From Owenia fusiformis (lineage: Eukaryota; Annelida; Polychaeta; Sabellida; Oweniidae), in contig CAIIXF020000011.1 of assembly GCA_903813345.2 (NCBI GenBank), forward strand, positions 32,790,166 to 32,854,165: 64,000 bases of DNA, written 5' to 3'. The notes beneath the pieces were generated by a model. It searched no databases and was not told the DNA's origin. It was given only the letters and a program-made list of their open reading frames with translations. The translations under genes were made by a program, and so were the position numbers. Of this stretch, positions 1 to 12,747 are shown one piece after another. How positions within the stretch are numbered: position 1 is the first letter of the stretch; each line of letters opens with the position of its first letter.

Positions 1-200
1 CTGTAATAGAGGAAAAAACTGAGAAAATTTGGAGGTATTGGAAATAAACTCAAATTACGTTTTCATCAATAGTATAAGTATTTTTACCGCAGGTTAAGTA
101 AATAAAAAGTCAAAGGTAAAGAGGCTTTAACACGTAGTTAAATGGGGGTGCTAAGGTTGCCAAACTTATGGAGGGAGTGTAAGTTGCTATGTGGTATTCA
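1..200 (+). repeat. Dispersed repeat with GTTGCCAAACTTATGG core (partial copy at window edge)
   Basis: The segment with a poly-A-rich start, a GAGAAAATTTGGAGGTATT stretch and the motif GTTGCCAAACTTATGGAGG recurs inverted at about 12170-12370 and direct at about 19120-19320. Shorter pieces occur near 16200 and 56395. Copies are diverged and have no ORF. The 5' end is cut by the window. Confidence 0.7.
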
Positions 201-950
201 TAATTTAGATATTAACAACCATAAGAATGGGGAGTGTAAGAAATGTAGTGTCAATTCATCGGAGGATCTTTACCATTTTATTAGTGTTGTGATAATTATG
301 TCGATATCAGAAAGGTGATGATTGAAAATTTGATTAAGGAAAATCCTACATTTGAGAAACTTTCAAATGAGGTTTTATATCACATTATTTTAGGCAAGGA
401 GTTTCCAATAGAAAATTGGGATAATGTCTTGATTATTTCATGTAGTAATGTCTCAATTATGTACCCTTAGTACAGATTAACATGGCAACCATATCTCTTT
501 ATTAATTTAAGACGTAGATATACTATTTGAGCATTGTATGTGTAATTACATAGTCTACAAAATATGAGATATGTGTAGATATGACATTTTATTATTAAGA
601 TAGTCCTTTGCTCTCCTGTTTTCAATATGGCTGCCATTTTAGTCGCAGACATTCATTTTTGAACCATTTAGTAGCTTACACAAGACAAAATCGTATTGAA
701 TAACTTGCGATAAGCTAGTTATTAAGCTTGTTATTATGGTCTTACTAGTGGTTATTATTGAGTAATGGTACAGGTATTCGATATGGTATTGCAGCTTACA
801 CTTAAGTAATGGTACACGTATCCTTGGATTTTAGGCCCGAATACCGAGGTTTATTTTTTTAATTATCGTGTATTATTATTTTGTGTTGATATTAGTTAAC
901 CATCTAACTATTGGCATGATATGATAACCTTGTTATATTAATATAGCGTA
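201..950. other. AT-rich sequence without recognisable gene
   Basis: I see no exon-like open frame with splice sites, no RNA gene and no long internal repeat. The only open frame is short and of low-complexity composition. Confidence 0.5.
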
Positions 951-1071
951 TAGGCGTAGCCAGGGGGATGCGAATGCTTTTTATTTGAAGCTTCTATCTC
1001 GATTTTGAAGGAAGTTGCACCAATTTTGTAAAATTCAAAACAAATCTTCAACTGAAAGCTGGCTACGCCAC
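951..1071. mobile_element. Short MITE with TIR TAGGCGTAGCCAGG
   Basis: It starts with TAGGCGTAGCCAGG and ends with CTGGCTACGCC, an inverted pair, and has GAAGGAAGTTGCACCA inside. A second copy lies at 30603-30779 and a fragment at about 9174-9200. It is non-coding. Confidence 0.6.
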
Positions 1072-2004
1072 TGTAACGTGTAATCAATACGCTACATTTT
1101 GTATGTTCAATTTGTATACTAAAAACTATTATTAATCCACAAATTTAGATGAAGACAAGATAAAAATTCGAATCAAGAATGAAAAGGTGTCTAAGTAAAT
1201 AAATCTTAAGGGTAATGCATATTTGAATTAAACAGAGGCGGGTTAATTTATATTGTGCTATGAATTACGCTTTTATTCAAAATTGCAGCTAAGATGCCTG
1301 TTTTATGAAAAATATCACGGAAGATATATTCTAGATATCAGTAGTATTCTCAGAAATTTATTATCCGAAACGGATAACATCTAGCCACTCAGACAAACAA
1401 TCGCAGACATAGGCTAAGCTTGTTTATTTACCAGTTAGATTTGTTGACTTACCGATCCGTATTTCAATCTCCGGGATGACGTTCTTTTCACTTTGTATTT
1501 GCGTGCAGTGTAATATAAGTTGATACTTTTGTTCAAAAATGTACTTTTAATGGCTATTTTATGCCTTTTATTTTCAAATTATGTTTTGTTTTGATGTCAG
1601 TGTGAAAAGTCAAGAAACGTCAACCCCGACTTTTAATTAAAAAATGTTGGTTAATCACTTATGGCAAATCACAAGGTTGATGATGTCAACGGACCATGAT
1701 CGTGGAAGGCTATCAATATCAGGTGTATATCGCATAGAAAAAAATATAGCTAATTTTTCGCACTGATATGATGATGACTATTGGGCGTACATACTCGTTC
1801 TGTCATGTTACTTACATTTCATTTGCAAGTTGTCCACATATTAATCCGGCGTTTTGTTTAATCAAATTTCCCGCCCCTTGAGGTTTCCGACCAATGCATC
1901 AGTTAATGTTTTCAGAATACAAATTTTCCATTTTCATTTCTCTGATAGATAAAGTCTCATTTTGAATCTGTTCGTGTATTAAAGAGTATGCTTTTATAAT
2001 GCCG
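1072..2004. other. No gene seen
   Basis: AT-rich sequence with stops in all frames at short intervals. No repeat family was recognised apart from the flanking elements. Confidence 0.5.
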
Positions 2005-2134
2005 TGGTCACATTTGCTCAGATTTTCAGCACCGGCGCCCGGCCGATGAGTATTTTGTTCAAAATTGTATTCAATTCTGAACAAAATACTCAATCGGCCG
2101 GGCGCCGTAATGAAAATCGGAGCAAATGTTACCA
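2005..2134. repeat. Near-perfect 130 bp palindrome with GC-rich core
   Basis: The left arm (2005-2068) reads TGGTCACATTTGCTC...GGCGCCCGGCCGATGAG. The right arm (2072-2134) is its reverse complement with a few mismatches, closing on an AT-rich centre. Small ORFs on both strands across it are by-products of the symmetry. Either a tiny foldback/MITE or a cruciform-prone site. Confidence 0.8.
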
Positions 2135-2556
2135 AGTCATAACTGATGAAAAATCAAATGAGAACATGAACATGGATAATAGGGGCACTATCACGCTGCG
2201 TGCAGAGTCTAATTATAAACTACGAGAAGACGAAACTCTCATTTAAGAAGTGAAGTTGAACAAATGCAAAGGGTAGGGTACTATAGAAGGGGATCATATA
2301 AAAGCACGATCTATTTCACAACGCCTTTAACTTTTGTTCTTCAACTGTTGCCCTTTGTGCATTTCAAAAATAAAATATCTTAATCTGATTTGTTCCACCT
2401 TTCTTTTCGCTCAGTTCTGCAATATTATGTCCATATGTTGTTTAGGATTATGTCATTTGCGAAATAGCTGTAAGACATTATGAGAATGAATATGGGAGTT
2501 TCTACGATAATGTTGTTCACATGATTTTATACACATACCTGCATAACAATCGGAGA

Positions 2557-2730
2557 CAGAAGTCTTAATATTGTCCAATAAAAAAATAAGAATCTAACAT
2601 TTAATGATAACAAAAGGATTAATTGCTTAGTTCTCTTTGTTTTAGTCTTTGTTTTCTTAAATGCGGAAGTGTACCAACATAACCTAGATTACATAAGAGA
2701 TCATCTAACAGTCTAAAATTGCTTTTAATT
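2557..2730 (+). repeat. Left copy of 174 bp direct repeat flanking the 5.2 kb foldback
   Basis: It runs from CAGAAGTCT to GCTTTTAATT and is repeated in the same orientation at 8306-8479 with about 10-15% differences. The copies sit 240 bp and 156 bp outside the two ends of the foldback, so they are not a target-site duplication in the usual sense. They could be terminal repeats of a larger element or a local duplication. Confidence 0.75.
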
Positions 2731-2971
2731 GCAAGTTAATGCATTCCGACCGAAATTTGTATACCTGTAATTTAGGGGGGGGGGGGCGATGTTACATCAC
2801 ATAACTACAACGTTCATATAGAAATATACAATAAGCATGTCCGTATAAAAGCTAAAATTATAAAAACTCATTTCAAAGTCATTCTGTTCATGGGAGCGTC
2901 AAGTTATGAAAAACAATGCTAAACACTCAAACAAATAGACTGGGTGCTTTTCTGCAAAAGGTCTCTCTGTA
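2731..2971. other. Spacer with G homopolymer
   Basis: Contains a run of 12 or so G (about 2776-2787). Otherwise no recognised feature. Confidence 0.5.
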
Positions 2972-5052
2972 AAATGTGGTAGGCGTTTAGTGTTAAAAGT
3001 GTTCTGACAAGTGTTTCTTATGTAACTTTTTATGCTGAATCCAAAAAACCATGTTGGCAAGCTGAAATATGATTATTTAACCCTTAAAATACCATGTTAG
3101 TCCCCCTACCCCCAAAATTCACCCCTATCAGGGGGGACAAATTCTTCAACCTAAAATAACTTTATATTTTATGGTTTTTGTAAGTGAAATACATGGACAT
3201 TGTATAAAATAAACATTTGAAGTATGAATGATACGGATTACCCTTAAGAAATTTGAATAAAAGCAAAAAGTGTGTACCCCAGGGGGCAAATTTATGACCC
3301 ATTTTTTACTTTTCGTGTCATAACTTTTTTATTAGACAATGATGGATGCTAAAAAAAACCATGTAAAAGGCATAATACCTGGTCTACTAATCCTGCAAGA
3401 ATCAAAGTAATTCCTTTGATAATTGCCTTGAAAAAAAATAGTGAATTTAAGAAAAAATGACATTTTAGCTGGGACTGATTTTATGTGTGACTATGACTGA
3501 CCCCTATTGCTTTAATATTTATCCCTCTGTGTTCATATATTTAGCATTTTAGAATAAATCTAAAATGTAAAACTTATTTTAGCAAAGTTTTAGGAAGATT
3601 TAAGCTTTTTATCATGTTCAACTATTAAAAATTCATGAAATATGATGTCTAAAATTGATAAGTTATATGTATACCCTTGGAAGACCCTTATAATTTCTTA
3701 TTTATGAACATATTTGTACCAATATTAGTTTTCTAGCTTAGAAAAATGATGTATGATATATCCTGGCTTGGCTTTCTGGTGGTTTGAACAATCTTTTAAG
3801 TGTTATCATTGAAAATTCATTCTTAAATCATAGGTCTGCAATCGATTAAATTCATGTATACCATAAGTATAATTCTACTGGTATGAGCATAATTGAACTA
3901 GCTATGATTTCATAGATTAGTTGTTTGATGTATGACATATTCCAAGCTGACTTTCTGGTGATTTTAACCATCTAAGAGGCTTAATCATTGAAAACCATTA
4001 TAAATAAAGGCCTAAACGGAGAGTATTAAGGTAGACAATTAGAACACCCTTATTAATTCTAGGCTTAGAGTATATTGGTACCTACTACTGTCTCATAGCT
4101 CGGAGGTTTGATATATGACATATTCTGACTAGTTTTTCTGCAGATTTGAACCACCTAACAGGTCTAATCATTGAATATACTTAATAGACTAGGTCTAAAA
4201 TTGAAGTATTCAATAGAACCCTCTATGATAAATTCAAAAAAGATTCAGAATGACATTAACCTCAACACTGGATCTGAATCAGAATTACAATTCTTCATAG
4301 AGCAGAACTAGGAAGACAAGGCTAATTTCATTCTAAGCAGCCTGACAATTGCATGACGTGAGAGCAAAAGTACTAATGATTCATACAAATCTTCATTTTA
4401 TGGAGTTTTCGTCCCTGAACAATGTTAAGTCATATTAACCCCCCCCCCACTGTCCCCATTAACCTTTCTCTGTTACTCTTGGCAAATTCTTGACAAATGG
4501 CGTATACTCACTTTGACAACATTTTGAATTAGTGGGATGTTTCAGTTAATGAGAGTTTTTGCAGAGTAGCAATTTTTAAAATTTAAATCCAATAGGACCA
4601 TATATGGGAAATTCAAAAAAGATTCAGAATGACATTAACCACAACATTGGATCTGGAAATCAAATAAAGCAACTGATTGATGTGATCTCGGATGACTCTT
4701 GTAAATCAGAATTACAATCCTTCATAGAGCTAAACAAGGAAGACAAGGATTACTTTTCATTCTGGTAGTAATACATGGACATGGTCCAAATCTTGATACC
4801 CTTCACCATAGCCCAAAGAAAGGGAAATTGGGAGCTTTATCTCAATGTATTTCAATGCATGATTTCCTTTTTCATGAGATATGACCACCAAAAGTATGCA
4901 AGATGGGGCACAGTACACTTCACTGCTGAAGTTTTGCTTCCTTGAAGACTGTAGCCAAATCCTCAGATGTAGATGCAATTGATGCTAATTTGTAAGAAGG
5001 ATCATATATTGGAAATATTACGGTTGGCATTTCAATACCATTAGTTAAGGAG

Positions 5053-5507
5053 TTAAGGAGTAGAGTACATTTGAGTTGGCTTGAATGTTTCATTTGTCAA
5101 TGAGAGGGCTATTGGAAAAGACATCAGCTCATGTTTCATGATTTCATTGATGCCCACAGGTCTGTGGTTAGCTTCATATGCAGTGATAAGATTCTGCAAA
5201 ACATTCCTGTCTGCCTTAACAACTTTCTGCTCGTTTATATTGGGATTAGGCATATAGTTTAAAAAGTGTTGGTGCTTGCTCAGAAGATCAAGAAATGTTG
5301 GGTCTTTCATTTGACCCTGTTGGTATCAACCTCTAAGACACAAAGACATCCAGTTGTTGTTGGCCAAACTGTCGAGCCTGTTGATTGTTTCTGTGAGTAC
5401 ATCTTTTGTACATATACTTTGGAGATTAAGTAATGGATCTTCTGAAAACATGCCAAACTTCAGCAGCATGTCACATATTTTATCTTCTTCCAGAGACTGA
5501 ATACTCT
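5053..5507 (-). pseudogene. Decayed coding region in foldback loop, unidentified
   Basis: Reading the minus strand from 5507 down, one frame stays open across about 150 codons apart from a TGA at 5326-5328. The upstream part includes CDMLLKFGMFSEDPLL. The downstream part includes VKADRNVLQNLITAYEANHR followed by KHELMSFPIALSLTNETF. The composition is protein-like, and the KHELMS.P.AL segment resembles, from memory, a conserved stretch of uncharacterised proteins common in invertebrate genomes. I cannot name a function. It may be the remnant of the element's own gene or a captured host gene. Further minus-strand sequence to about 4757 may continue it in another frame. Confidence 0.5.
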
Positions 5508-5639
5508 ATCTTTTATGAGTACTAGTATCTACAACTATTTTTGATGTTATGAGTATTGGCTATCAATTTTTTCAATTTTTCTTCAACATGTATTGTAATG
5601 ACTTCAGTATGAATGAAATGTCCCTTGGTGTTCTGGTCC

Positions 5640-6060
5640 TGGATTGTGATATTGGTTCTCGATTGGAGGGGGGAGGGGGATGTTAGACATTGTTTCTTTT
5701 CACGTTAGATTATGGTTTTGGGATATATAGGGTCTACTTTTCTTATGACAGATTTGCACTTGCGGTTTGCTTTTCTTGTTGGGTTTCTTTAATGTTTTTA
5801 GTCACCCTTCCCTTTGGCATTTGTGCTTATATATCCATAGATTCTTGTTTTGATTTGCAAATTACCACCCCCCCCCCTCTATGGAATCTCAAAACGCAAG
5901 TCCAAACATCATTCTTGTTTGGACTCCCCATGTGTGACCTAAGATTATACCCCGGTGCCCATCTGTTCAATGCAGATATTGTCTTTGTGTTATGCCTACA
6001 ATTCTGCCTACAATTCTGCCACCCTTCTAACCAATGGCATTTTACCACATAGTTCAATGC
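5640..6060. other. Loop of foldback, plus-strand side
   Basis: Contains purine- and pyrimidine-rich runs (GGGGGGAGGGGGATG near 5669, a C tract near 5870) and a tandem CTACAATTCTGC. Plus-strand and minus-strand open frames overlap here and neither is convincing. Confidence 0.4.
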
Positions 6061-6707
6061 AAGAATCCTCGCTCAACTGCAGCAGGTACTATATTCTAAT
6101 AGTTAGTGCATTTCCTCTAAGTTTACTGTGCCACACCTTCCATAATTTTGGTGGTCATGAAATAAGGGATCATGCATTGAAATGCATTGAAATGAAGCTC
6201 CTAATTTCCCTTTCTTTGGGCTTGGATGAAGTATAGCAAGATTTGGACCAGGTCCGTGTATCAACACCAGAATGAAGTTAGCCTTGTCTTCCCTGTTCAG
6301 CTCTATGAAGGATTTTAATCCTTATTCAGATCTAATGTTGAGGTTAATGTCATTTTGAATCTTTTTTTGAATTTTCATAGAGGGTTCTATTGAATACTTC
6401 AATTTTAGACCTAGTATATGAAGTATAATCAATGATTAGACCTGTCATTGGTTCAAATCTGCAGAAAAACTAGTCAGGATATATCATATATTAAACCTCC
6501 GAGCTATGAAACAGTAGTAGGTACCAATAAACTCTAAGCCTGGAAATAATAAGGGTATTCTAATAGTGTACCTTAATACTGTCTGTTTAGACCTTTATTT
6601 GTAATGATTTTCAATGATTAAGCCTCTTAGATGGTTTAAATAAACAGAGAGTCAGCTCGGAATATGTCATACATCAAACTAATCTATGAAATCATAGCTT
6701 GTTCAAG

Positions 6708-7250
6708 TTGATTATTTTGGGCAATCTTGCATATTTTGCTTTAATATTTCAGAATTATTTACTTCATTTAATGTGAATTTTGTTGTGAACATTTAATGAT
6801 AATCTGCTTATAAAGTAAAAAACTACAGCATTTTACAACACATGCCCCATGTGGCCACCACTCCAGCCAACGAAGCTGTTGATGACTCTCCTACACATAC
6901 CAACATGGATTGCAAAGCTTCTGATGAAGCTATCCACTTAACATTGGAGAACATCTGAGAATTTGTCTGACACTAGTTTTGCTTCTCTAGATAGATTTTA
7001 GTCACGCCATGGACAATTGAACAATTTCCTTCGCCAGATTTGATTGTGCATGTAGAGGAGAAGTGGCCACATTGGACATATGTTGTAAAGTGCTGTAGTT
7101 TTTGACTCCACGGGCAGATTATCATGAAACTTTCACAACAAAATTCATATTGAATGAACTGAATAATTCTGAAGTTTTGAGGCAGAATATGCAGGATTGA
7201 CAAAGTTAATTAACTTTTCTTCAGTCCTGTTTTTTGAACACCCTGTACCA
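6708..7250. mobile_element. Nested mariner-like MITE in foldback right arm
   Basis: The left foldback arm reads straight through from GTTCAA to ACCAGTAG, whereas the right arm has about 540 bp between the equivalent bases. The insertion ends in TTTTTTGAACACCCTG followed by TA, typical of mariner-type termini. It has inner inverted repeats (about 6813-6860 and 7044-7110, core CTACAGCA/CTTTACAACA). It therefore post-dates the foldback. It is related to the relic at 33646-34100. Confidence 0.65.
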
Positions 7251-8305
7251 GTAGAATGATACTAGGCTAATGGTATACTTGAATTTAATCGATTGCAGAC
7301 CTATGATTTAAGAATGAATTTTCAATGATAACACCTAAGATTGTTCAAACCACAAGAAAGCCAAGCCAGGATATATCATACATTATTTGTCTAAGCTAGA
7401 AAACTAATATTGGTACAAATATGTTCATAAATAAGAAATTATAGGGGTCTTCCAAGGGTATACCTATAACTTATCAATAGACATCATATTTCATGAATTT
7501 TTAATATTTGAACATGCTAGAAAGCTTAAATCTTCCTAAAACTTAGCTAAAATAAGTTTTATATTTTAGATTTATTCTAAAATGCCAAATATATGAACAC
7601 AGAGGGATAAATGTTAAAGCAATAGGGGTCAGTTATAGTCACACATAAAATCAGTCCCAGCTAAAATGTCATTTTTTCTTAAATTCACTAATTTTTTTCA
7701 AAGCAATTATCAAATGAATTACTTTGATTCTTGCAGGATTAGTAGACCAAGTATTAAGCCTTTTACATGGATTTTTTTTAGCATCCATCATTGTCTAATA
7801 AAAAAGTTATGACACGAAAAGTAAAAAATGGGTCATAAATTTGCCCCCTGGGGTACATACTTTTTGCTTTTATTCAAATTTCTTAAGTGTAATCCGTATC
7901 ATTCATACTTTAAATGTTTATTTTATACAATATATCACTTACAAAAACCATAAAATCAAAGTTATTTTAGGTTGAAGAATTTTTTCCCCCTGATAGGGGT
8001 GAATTTTGGGGGTAGGGGGACTAACATGGTATTTTAAGGGTTAAATAATCATATTTCAGCTTGCCAACATGGTTTTTTGGATTCAGCATAAAAAGTTACA
8101 TAAAAAACACTTGTCAGAACACTTTTAACACTAAACGCCTACCACATTTCCTCTAGATGAAAATGCACCTTGTCTAAAATCGACTTGATTACCTTTGAAA
8201 ACTTCTTGAGAGGAAATGGACAAATGTATTTTTCTAACTCATTAGAACGTCTGTCTGATCGAAATTCTATTTTTTAAATACAAACATAAATGATTTAATC
8301 TTGGT

Positions 8306-8479
8306 CAGAAGTCTGAACATTGTCCAACAAAATAATTAGAATCTAACATTTAATGATTACAAAAGGATTAATTACTATATAGTCTTTGTCTTAGTCTTTG
8401 TTTTTCTAACGGCGGAAGTGTACCAACATCACCTTGATTACAGAAGAGATCATCTAACAGTCTAAAATTGCTTTTAATT
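8306..8479 (+). repeat. Right copy of 174 bp direct repeat
   Basis: Direct counterpart of 2557-2730: ATCTAACATTTAATGAT, GCGGAAGTGTACCAACAT and GATCATCTAACAGTCTAAAA are shared. Confidence 0.75.
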
Positions 8480-11400
8480 CCCGGGTTTTAATCCGGTGTT
8501 TTAATTACATTTTATGTATAGACTTTTTTTGCCTCTATTCTCATTTTTAAACCTGTTTCTGTTTGCTTATTTAACAATTGTGATAAATTATTCAGTTAGT
8601 GTCGAAATCAAAACATTATACATTATAGTCCCCTCCTCTTGCACTGACTAAATATTAAAATAAGCCAGTCTGATTGCGAATTTACAAATCCTGTAAAAGT
8701 AGCTTCAAACCGCCTTTTAATCAGAGAAAACAATAAGTTAATTCATCTGATTGCGAAAATACGAATCAATGTGATTATCTGATCTCCATGCTATTTGATT
8801 CGTGCATTATCTACAAGTCAGTCGGGCAAGGGTGAAATTATTTCATTTGAAAACAGAAATAAATATCAGAACCCCTCTAGCATAACTATTCGGAAGAAGT
8901 TCATACAAAAAATAAGGTACACAACTGATGAAGGGTCCCACACAATGCACGCACCCCTCTCCTCCTCCTCCGTGTTGGCCCACACACGACCATATTTGAC
9001 AATTTTTCTAAAAGCGTTTTCCCCGGGACTATAGGTGTAGCGGTTGCCAGAAGTCGCACAGCTTGGGAGTCAGGGTATCCTGATCCATGCCTCAACGCCT
9101 GGCGGGTCTGATATTTAGAGGGGGCGCAAGAATTATTAGGGGACGGGGTAAACGTGAAAGTTGCCAAAATATCCATAGGCGTAGCCAGGAGGGGGGGGGG
9201 TGCGATAACAATAGGCTTTATATATGCTTTAATGTTTTATTTATCATGATGCTTTTATGTAGGCTATTAATTACAGTTCTTTTTGCAATATAAAACTGGT
9301 ATGTTTATGCAAATTCCGATTGGACTAATATAAAGGGATATTGTTTCATTATGTGGACTTGAGAAAGTCCGACATACTCATTGCTTTCAACCCAAAACTT
9401 AAAATAGGAAGTTATCAAGATCCCAAGAACACGATCGCTACTTAAACAATACATTTGTAGAATCCCTGCGATCGAAATGCAATCAAACTTTCGCAATCAG
9501 GTGCCTAATTAGTCTTCTGATCTCTAAAGTTTTACGACTGAACGTTTCAATGAACTCGTGAGAAGCAAACGCAATCATCATATAAACAATTTTCTAGTAA
9601 ATCTAAAATAGAGTAAAACCCAGGGAAAAAGATCGCGTGTTCATAGGAATTAGGCATATTTCAATTTTGAAATAACAAAAGTCAGTCTCGGAAGAATTTT
9701 CCAAGCATTCCCTGCTTCGATGCGTTTTTATTGCAAGGGCCGTTTAGCGCCGATATATAGGGCATTAGGGTTGTGCTTTATTTGTTTTATTTATATAAAT
9801 GTTATAAAATGTGTACGACACTTTAATGAATTATTTTTAGGGTTACAATGCATATTTGACTTTTCCCTCTAAACGTTTAAATTCATCTTTATACTTTTCT
9901 TAGTTTGCTTCATAAAATTAACATTGGATCCCAGACAGTTATCAAATTCTCAGACATTTGTTTAAAATAGATATTTGTACTTCCTTTGACCAGTGGTGCT
10001 GGTGTGACTGAGATTCGAATCTAATCTGTTTCATTTTTATGTAAATTGAGAGGAATAAAGTTTTATTTTAAGCGTTTTAACAATCTTAACGTTTGGCGTG
10101 CAGCTCAACTTAATACACAATCAAAGGACAGAATACAGAAATAAGAACATGCCTTTTATTTGTTATTCAAGCTTGTGGAAGGATAAAGACAAAGATAAAG
10201 ATAAATCAAACTTGCATTCCGATTAATTAACACTCCAATGATTGTACCGCTTCACCATTGTCTAAGATAATTATAATGAATTCACGGGACACTATTAGTC
10301 TTCCTTTTAAACTTTAGTGGTTGGATGGAGACTTGTTTCCCCACCCCGTACACTAGTAAATTTGTAAATTTTAAATATTTTATTTAGGAAGGTATTTGCA
10401 ATCCAACTCTGATGATGCAAGACTAGTCAGCCAAGACTAAATAAAATTATGAACTTATTATCATTTAGACTATTGAGTTCATTAAATTATAATTCCATAG
10501 ATATCATATTTAATCCTGTCAACACAATAATGGTATTAATTGGCATGATATGTAGTCAGAGACGGTTTAAAAAGTTGTTTAGATTAATGATAGTATTAGG
10601 AAAAATCCTAACTCAAAGTTTTTGTTCTCTCGCAATCCAGAGCAAACCACTCGCCGGGCAAGCATTCTTTAAAAACGTGAAGTTTTCACCATGTTGAGCA
10701 GTTTTGAAAATTGTCCAATTGAACCATCGCCTTGTATATTTCTGTAACTGCCCCCCCCCCCTTGACACTCGAGTGTAAGAATCCTTTCCACACTGTCAAT
10801 GGTTTTACAAAATAGTTCATGTCAGGAAGGGGGAGGGGTGAGTGTGGAGAACAATCACTGACTGCGATTTGTATGATTGAACATTATACACTTATCATAA
10901 ATTCGTAAAGAATAGTTTTAAAATAAACAGCTTGTTTTATGTTATGATTGGAGTGATGTATGCATAGAAGAATGACACTGGTTTTGAAATATCTTAATTA
11001 TCCCATTGAATGAAGCCATCCGTCCCTCTGTCCATTCTTAACTCATACTTGTGGACTGATTTGATTTAAAGGAGAAGTATCGGTGTAGAACGTGTACACA
11101 CTAATGGGAACGAATTTTACTCATTTCTATTTAGGATTCGTTCATATACTAGCGGGGCTTTAGAGCATTTACAAACGCACGAATTGTATTGTTTTAAGGC
11201 AACTTTTATGACATATAATGTATTTAAAGCTGATTAATTTTAGATTATATTCGGTTCAATTTTACAAATAATGAATAGTATTACAGTATATCGAAAAATA
11301 TACAATGATTTACATTAACTTGCGCAGACTGCAAACAATGTACATGGTTGGCATGGTTTTACAACATTGGGTCTATGGGGAATCTCCCCGACCTAAAAGT

Positions 11401-12045
11401 CACATTTTCAAACAAAATTAAATTTTCAAAGTTGATAAACCCTTTTCAAAACCACATTTCTAAGTGTAATTTTACATGTAGATTCCAAATATGAAATCGG
11501 TTTGACTGAATTGTGAATTGTTAATGACGTAAATCAAGATTATTTCTACTCGCATCTGGGATATTTGCATGCGCGTTCTTGATAATAAGAATTAAAGGTT
11601 GAACTTAAAAATCAAACATTTTCTTTTTTAAACATAATAAATCTTTAAATCAAGAAAATAAAAATAAGATTGATGATTGAACTTTTCATAGTCAACTGCG
11701 ACTGTATCCACGCATGTTTATTTACTTAGCTAATTAGATATGTAAAATTGTTAATGGCCGCAACGGATAATACGTAATTGTATAAGCTGCTGTTCGGATA
11801 AGACATTTCTATATGATTAATAACAAATCCCGGGCAGAATGTTATTCAACAGTACTTGATCTTATCAGTTATTATTCAATTTGGATAATAAATCTATTAT
11901 CTCGTCGTATTGATGTTTATTATATAGTGTTTCTCGTTGTGTTAATACATAATTGCAGGTGTCCTGCATTGTGAAATCTCGTGTAACTGTTATATAGTCT
12001 TATGAGATAATTTTGTAAAAAGAAATCAGCAATACAAAGACTTAC
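8480..12045. other. 3.6 kb without recognised gene
   Basis: AT-rich. Holds a fragment of the GCGTAGCCAGG repeat (about 9171-9210), a C-run followed by an imperfect inverted G-rich segment (about 10750-10860), and no open frame with convincing splice sites. The longest frames (around 8800-9180 and 10449-10697) look random in composition. Confidence 0.45.
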
Positions 12046-12179
12046 ATCTACTTTTGTCTTATTGTCGGCCATTTTAGCATTCACATTTTCTTGATGAGAA
12101 ACACCATGTGGGCCCAGTACTAACGGTTCTATTTTATATACGGATATGTTTTCAAGAATTCGGGAAATATCAAATTGAC
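12046..12179 (-). other. Possible isolated internal exon, unidentified
   Basis: On the minus strand an AG acceptor (GTGTAG) precedes 12179 and a consensus donor GTAAGT follows 12046. The 134 nt between are open and protein-like (QFDISRILENISVYKIEPLV...). The acceptor lies exactly at the end of the GTTGCCAAACTTATGG repeat, so the exon boundary may be fortuitous. I found no partner exon. Confidence 0.25.
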
Positions 12180-12370
12180 CTACACTCCCCTCCATAAGTT
12201 TGGCAACCTTAGCTCCCCCATTGAACTACGTGTTTAAGCCTCTTTACCTTAGAATTTTTATTTACTTAACCTGCGATGAAAATACTTATAATATTGATGG
12301 AAACGTAACTTGACTTTATCTGTAATTAATACCTTCAAATTTTCTCAATTTTTTCCTCAATTGAATTATT
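12180..12370 (-). repeat. Inverted copy of the GTTGCCAAACTTATGG dispersed repeat
   Basis: Reverse complement of 1-200: CTCCATAAGTTTGGCAACC, AACTACGTGTTTAAGCC and CTTAACCTGCGATGAAAAT match the copy at the window start. Confidence 0.75.
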
Positions 12371-12747
12371 TACCGTTTACATTTTTGCAAAGGCGGATTT
12401 GGATGACGGCAAACCCGGATGTTGAGGGCGCGACTTATGGCACCGAGTACTTCTGGATGGATCGGAGCAAATGTGACCCAGACATTACACAGGGAAAGTG
12501 AAAGGTTAGATTTGAGGGGTTATATCATAAGGGTTTAGAAGAAAAACCAACTTGTTTCAAAGTTTGATTTCAAAATTCTATTTGTGTGTACTATGAGAAC
12601 TATGTATTACTGTATTGTCATATATAATCCTCCAGTCCTAAGTATTTGTGGTGTGCTACTTGAGTGTTTACTGACCCTGGTCTAACTGAAACTCTAACGT
12701 ATTTGTGTGCATATGTTTTGATAACTTCATCACAAATTACCTATATA

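Larger units (their letters stand above)
2972..8149. mobile_element. 5.2 kb foldback element with arms of about 2 kb
   Basis: The outer ends AAATGTGGTAGGCGTTTAG and its reverse complement define 2972 and 8149. The arms (about 2972-4925 and 6100-8149) match through long stretches, including the block with GGGGGTAGGGGGACTAAC and the block with TCATTTTTTCTTAAATTC. The right arm carries a nested insertion (about 6708-7250) missing from the left arm, and the left arm has an internal duplication (about 4210-4330 versus 4585-4745). The loop holds a decayed minus-strand coding region. No intact transposase is visible, so the element is non-autonomous or inactivated. Superfamily not determined. Confidence 0.85.

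Noticed and set aside
1899-2246. Overlapping ORFs on both strands with similar sequence (MVTFAPIF / MVTFAQIF)
   Set aside because: The similarity comes from the 130 bp palindrome, not from two genes.
11920-12195. 91-codon minus-strand ORF taken as a whole gene
   Set aside because: Its ATG is inside a dispersed repeat and it runs through a consensus donor. Only the middle could be an exon, which is listed at low confidence.
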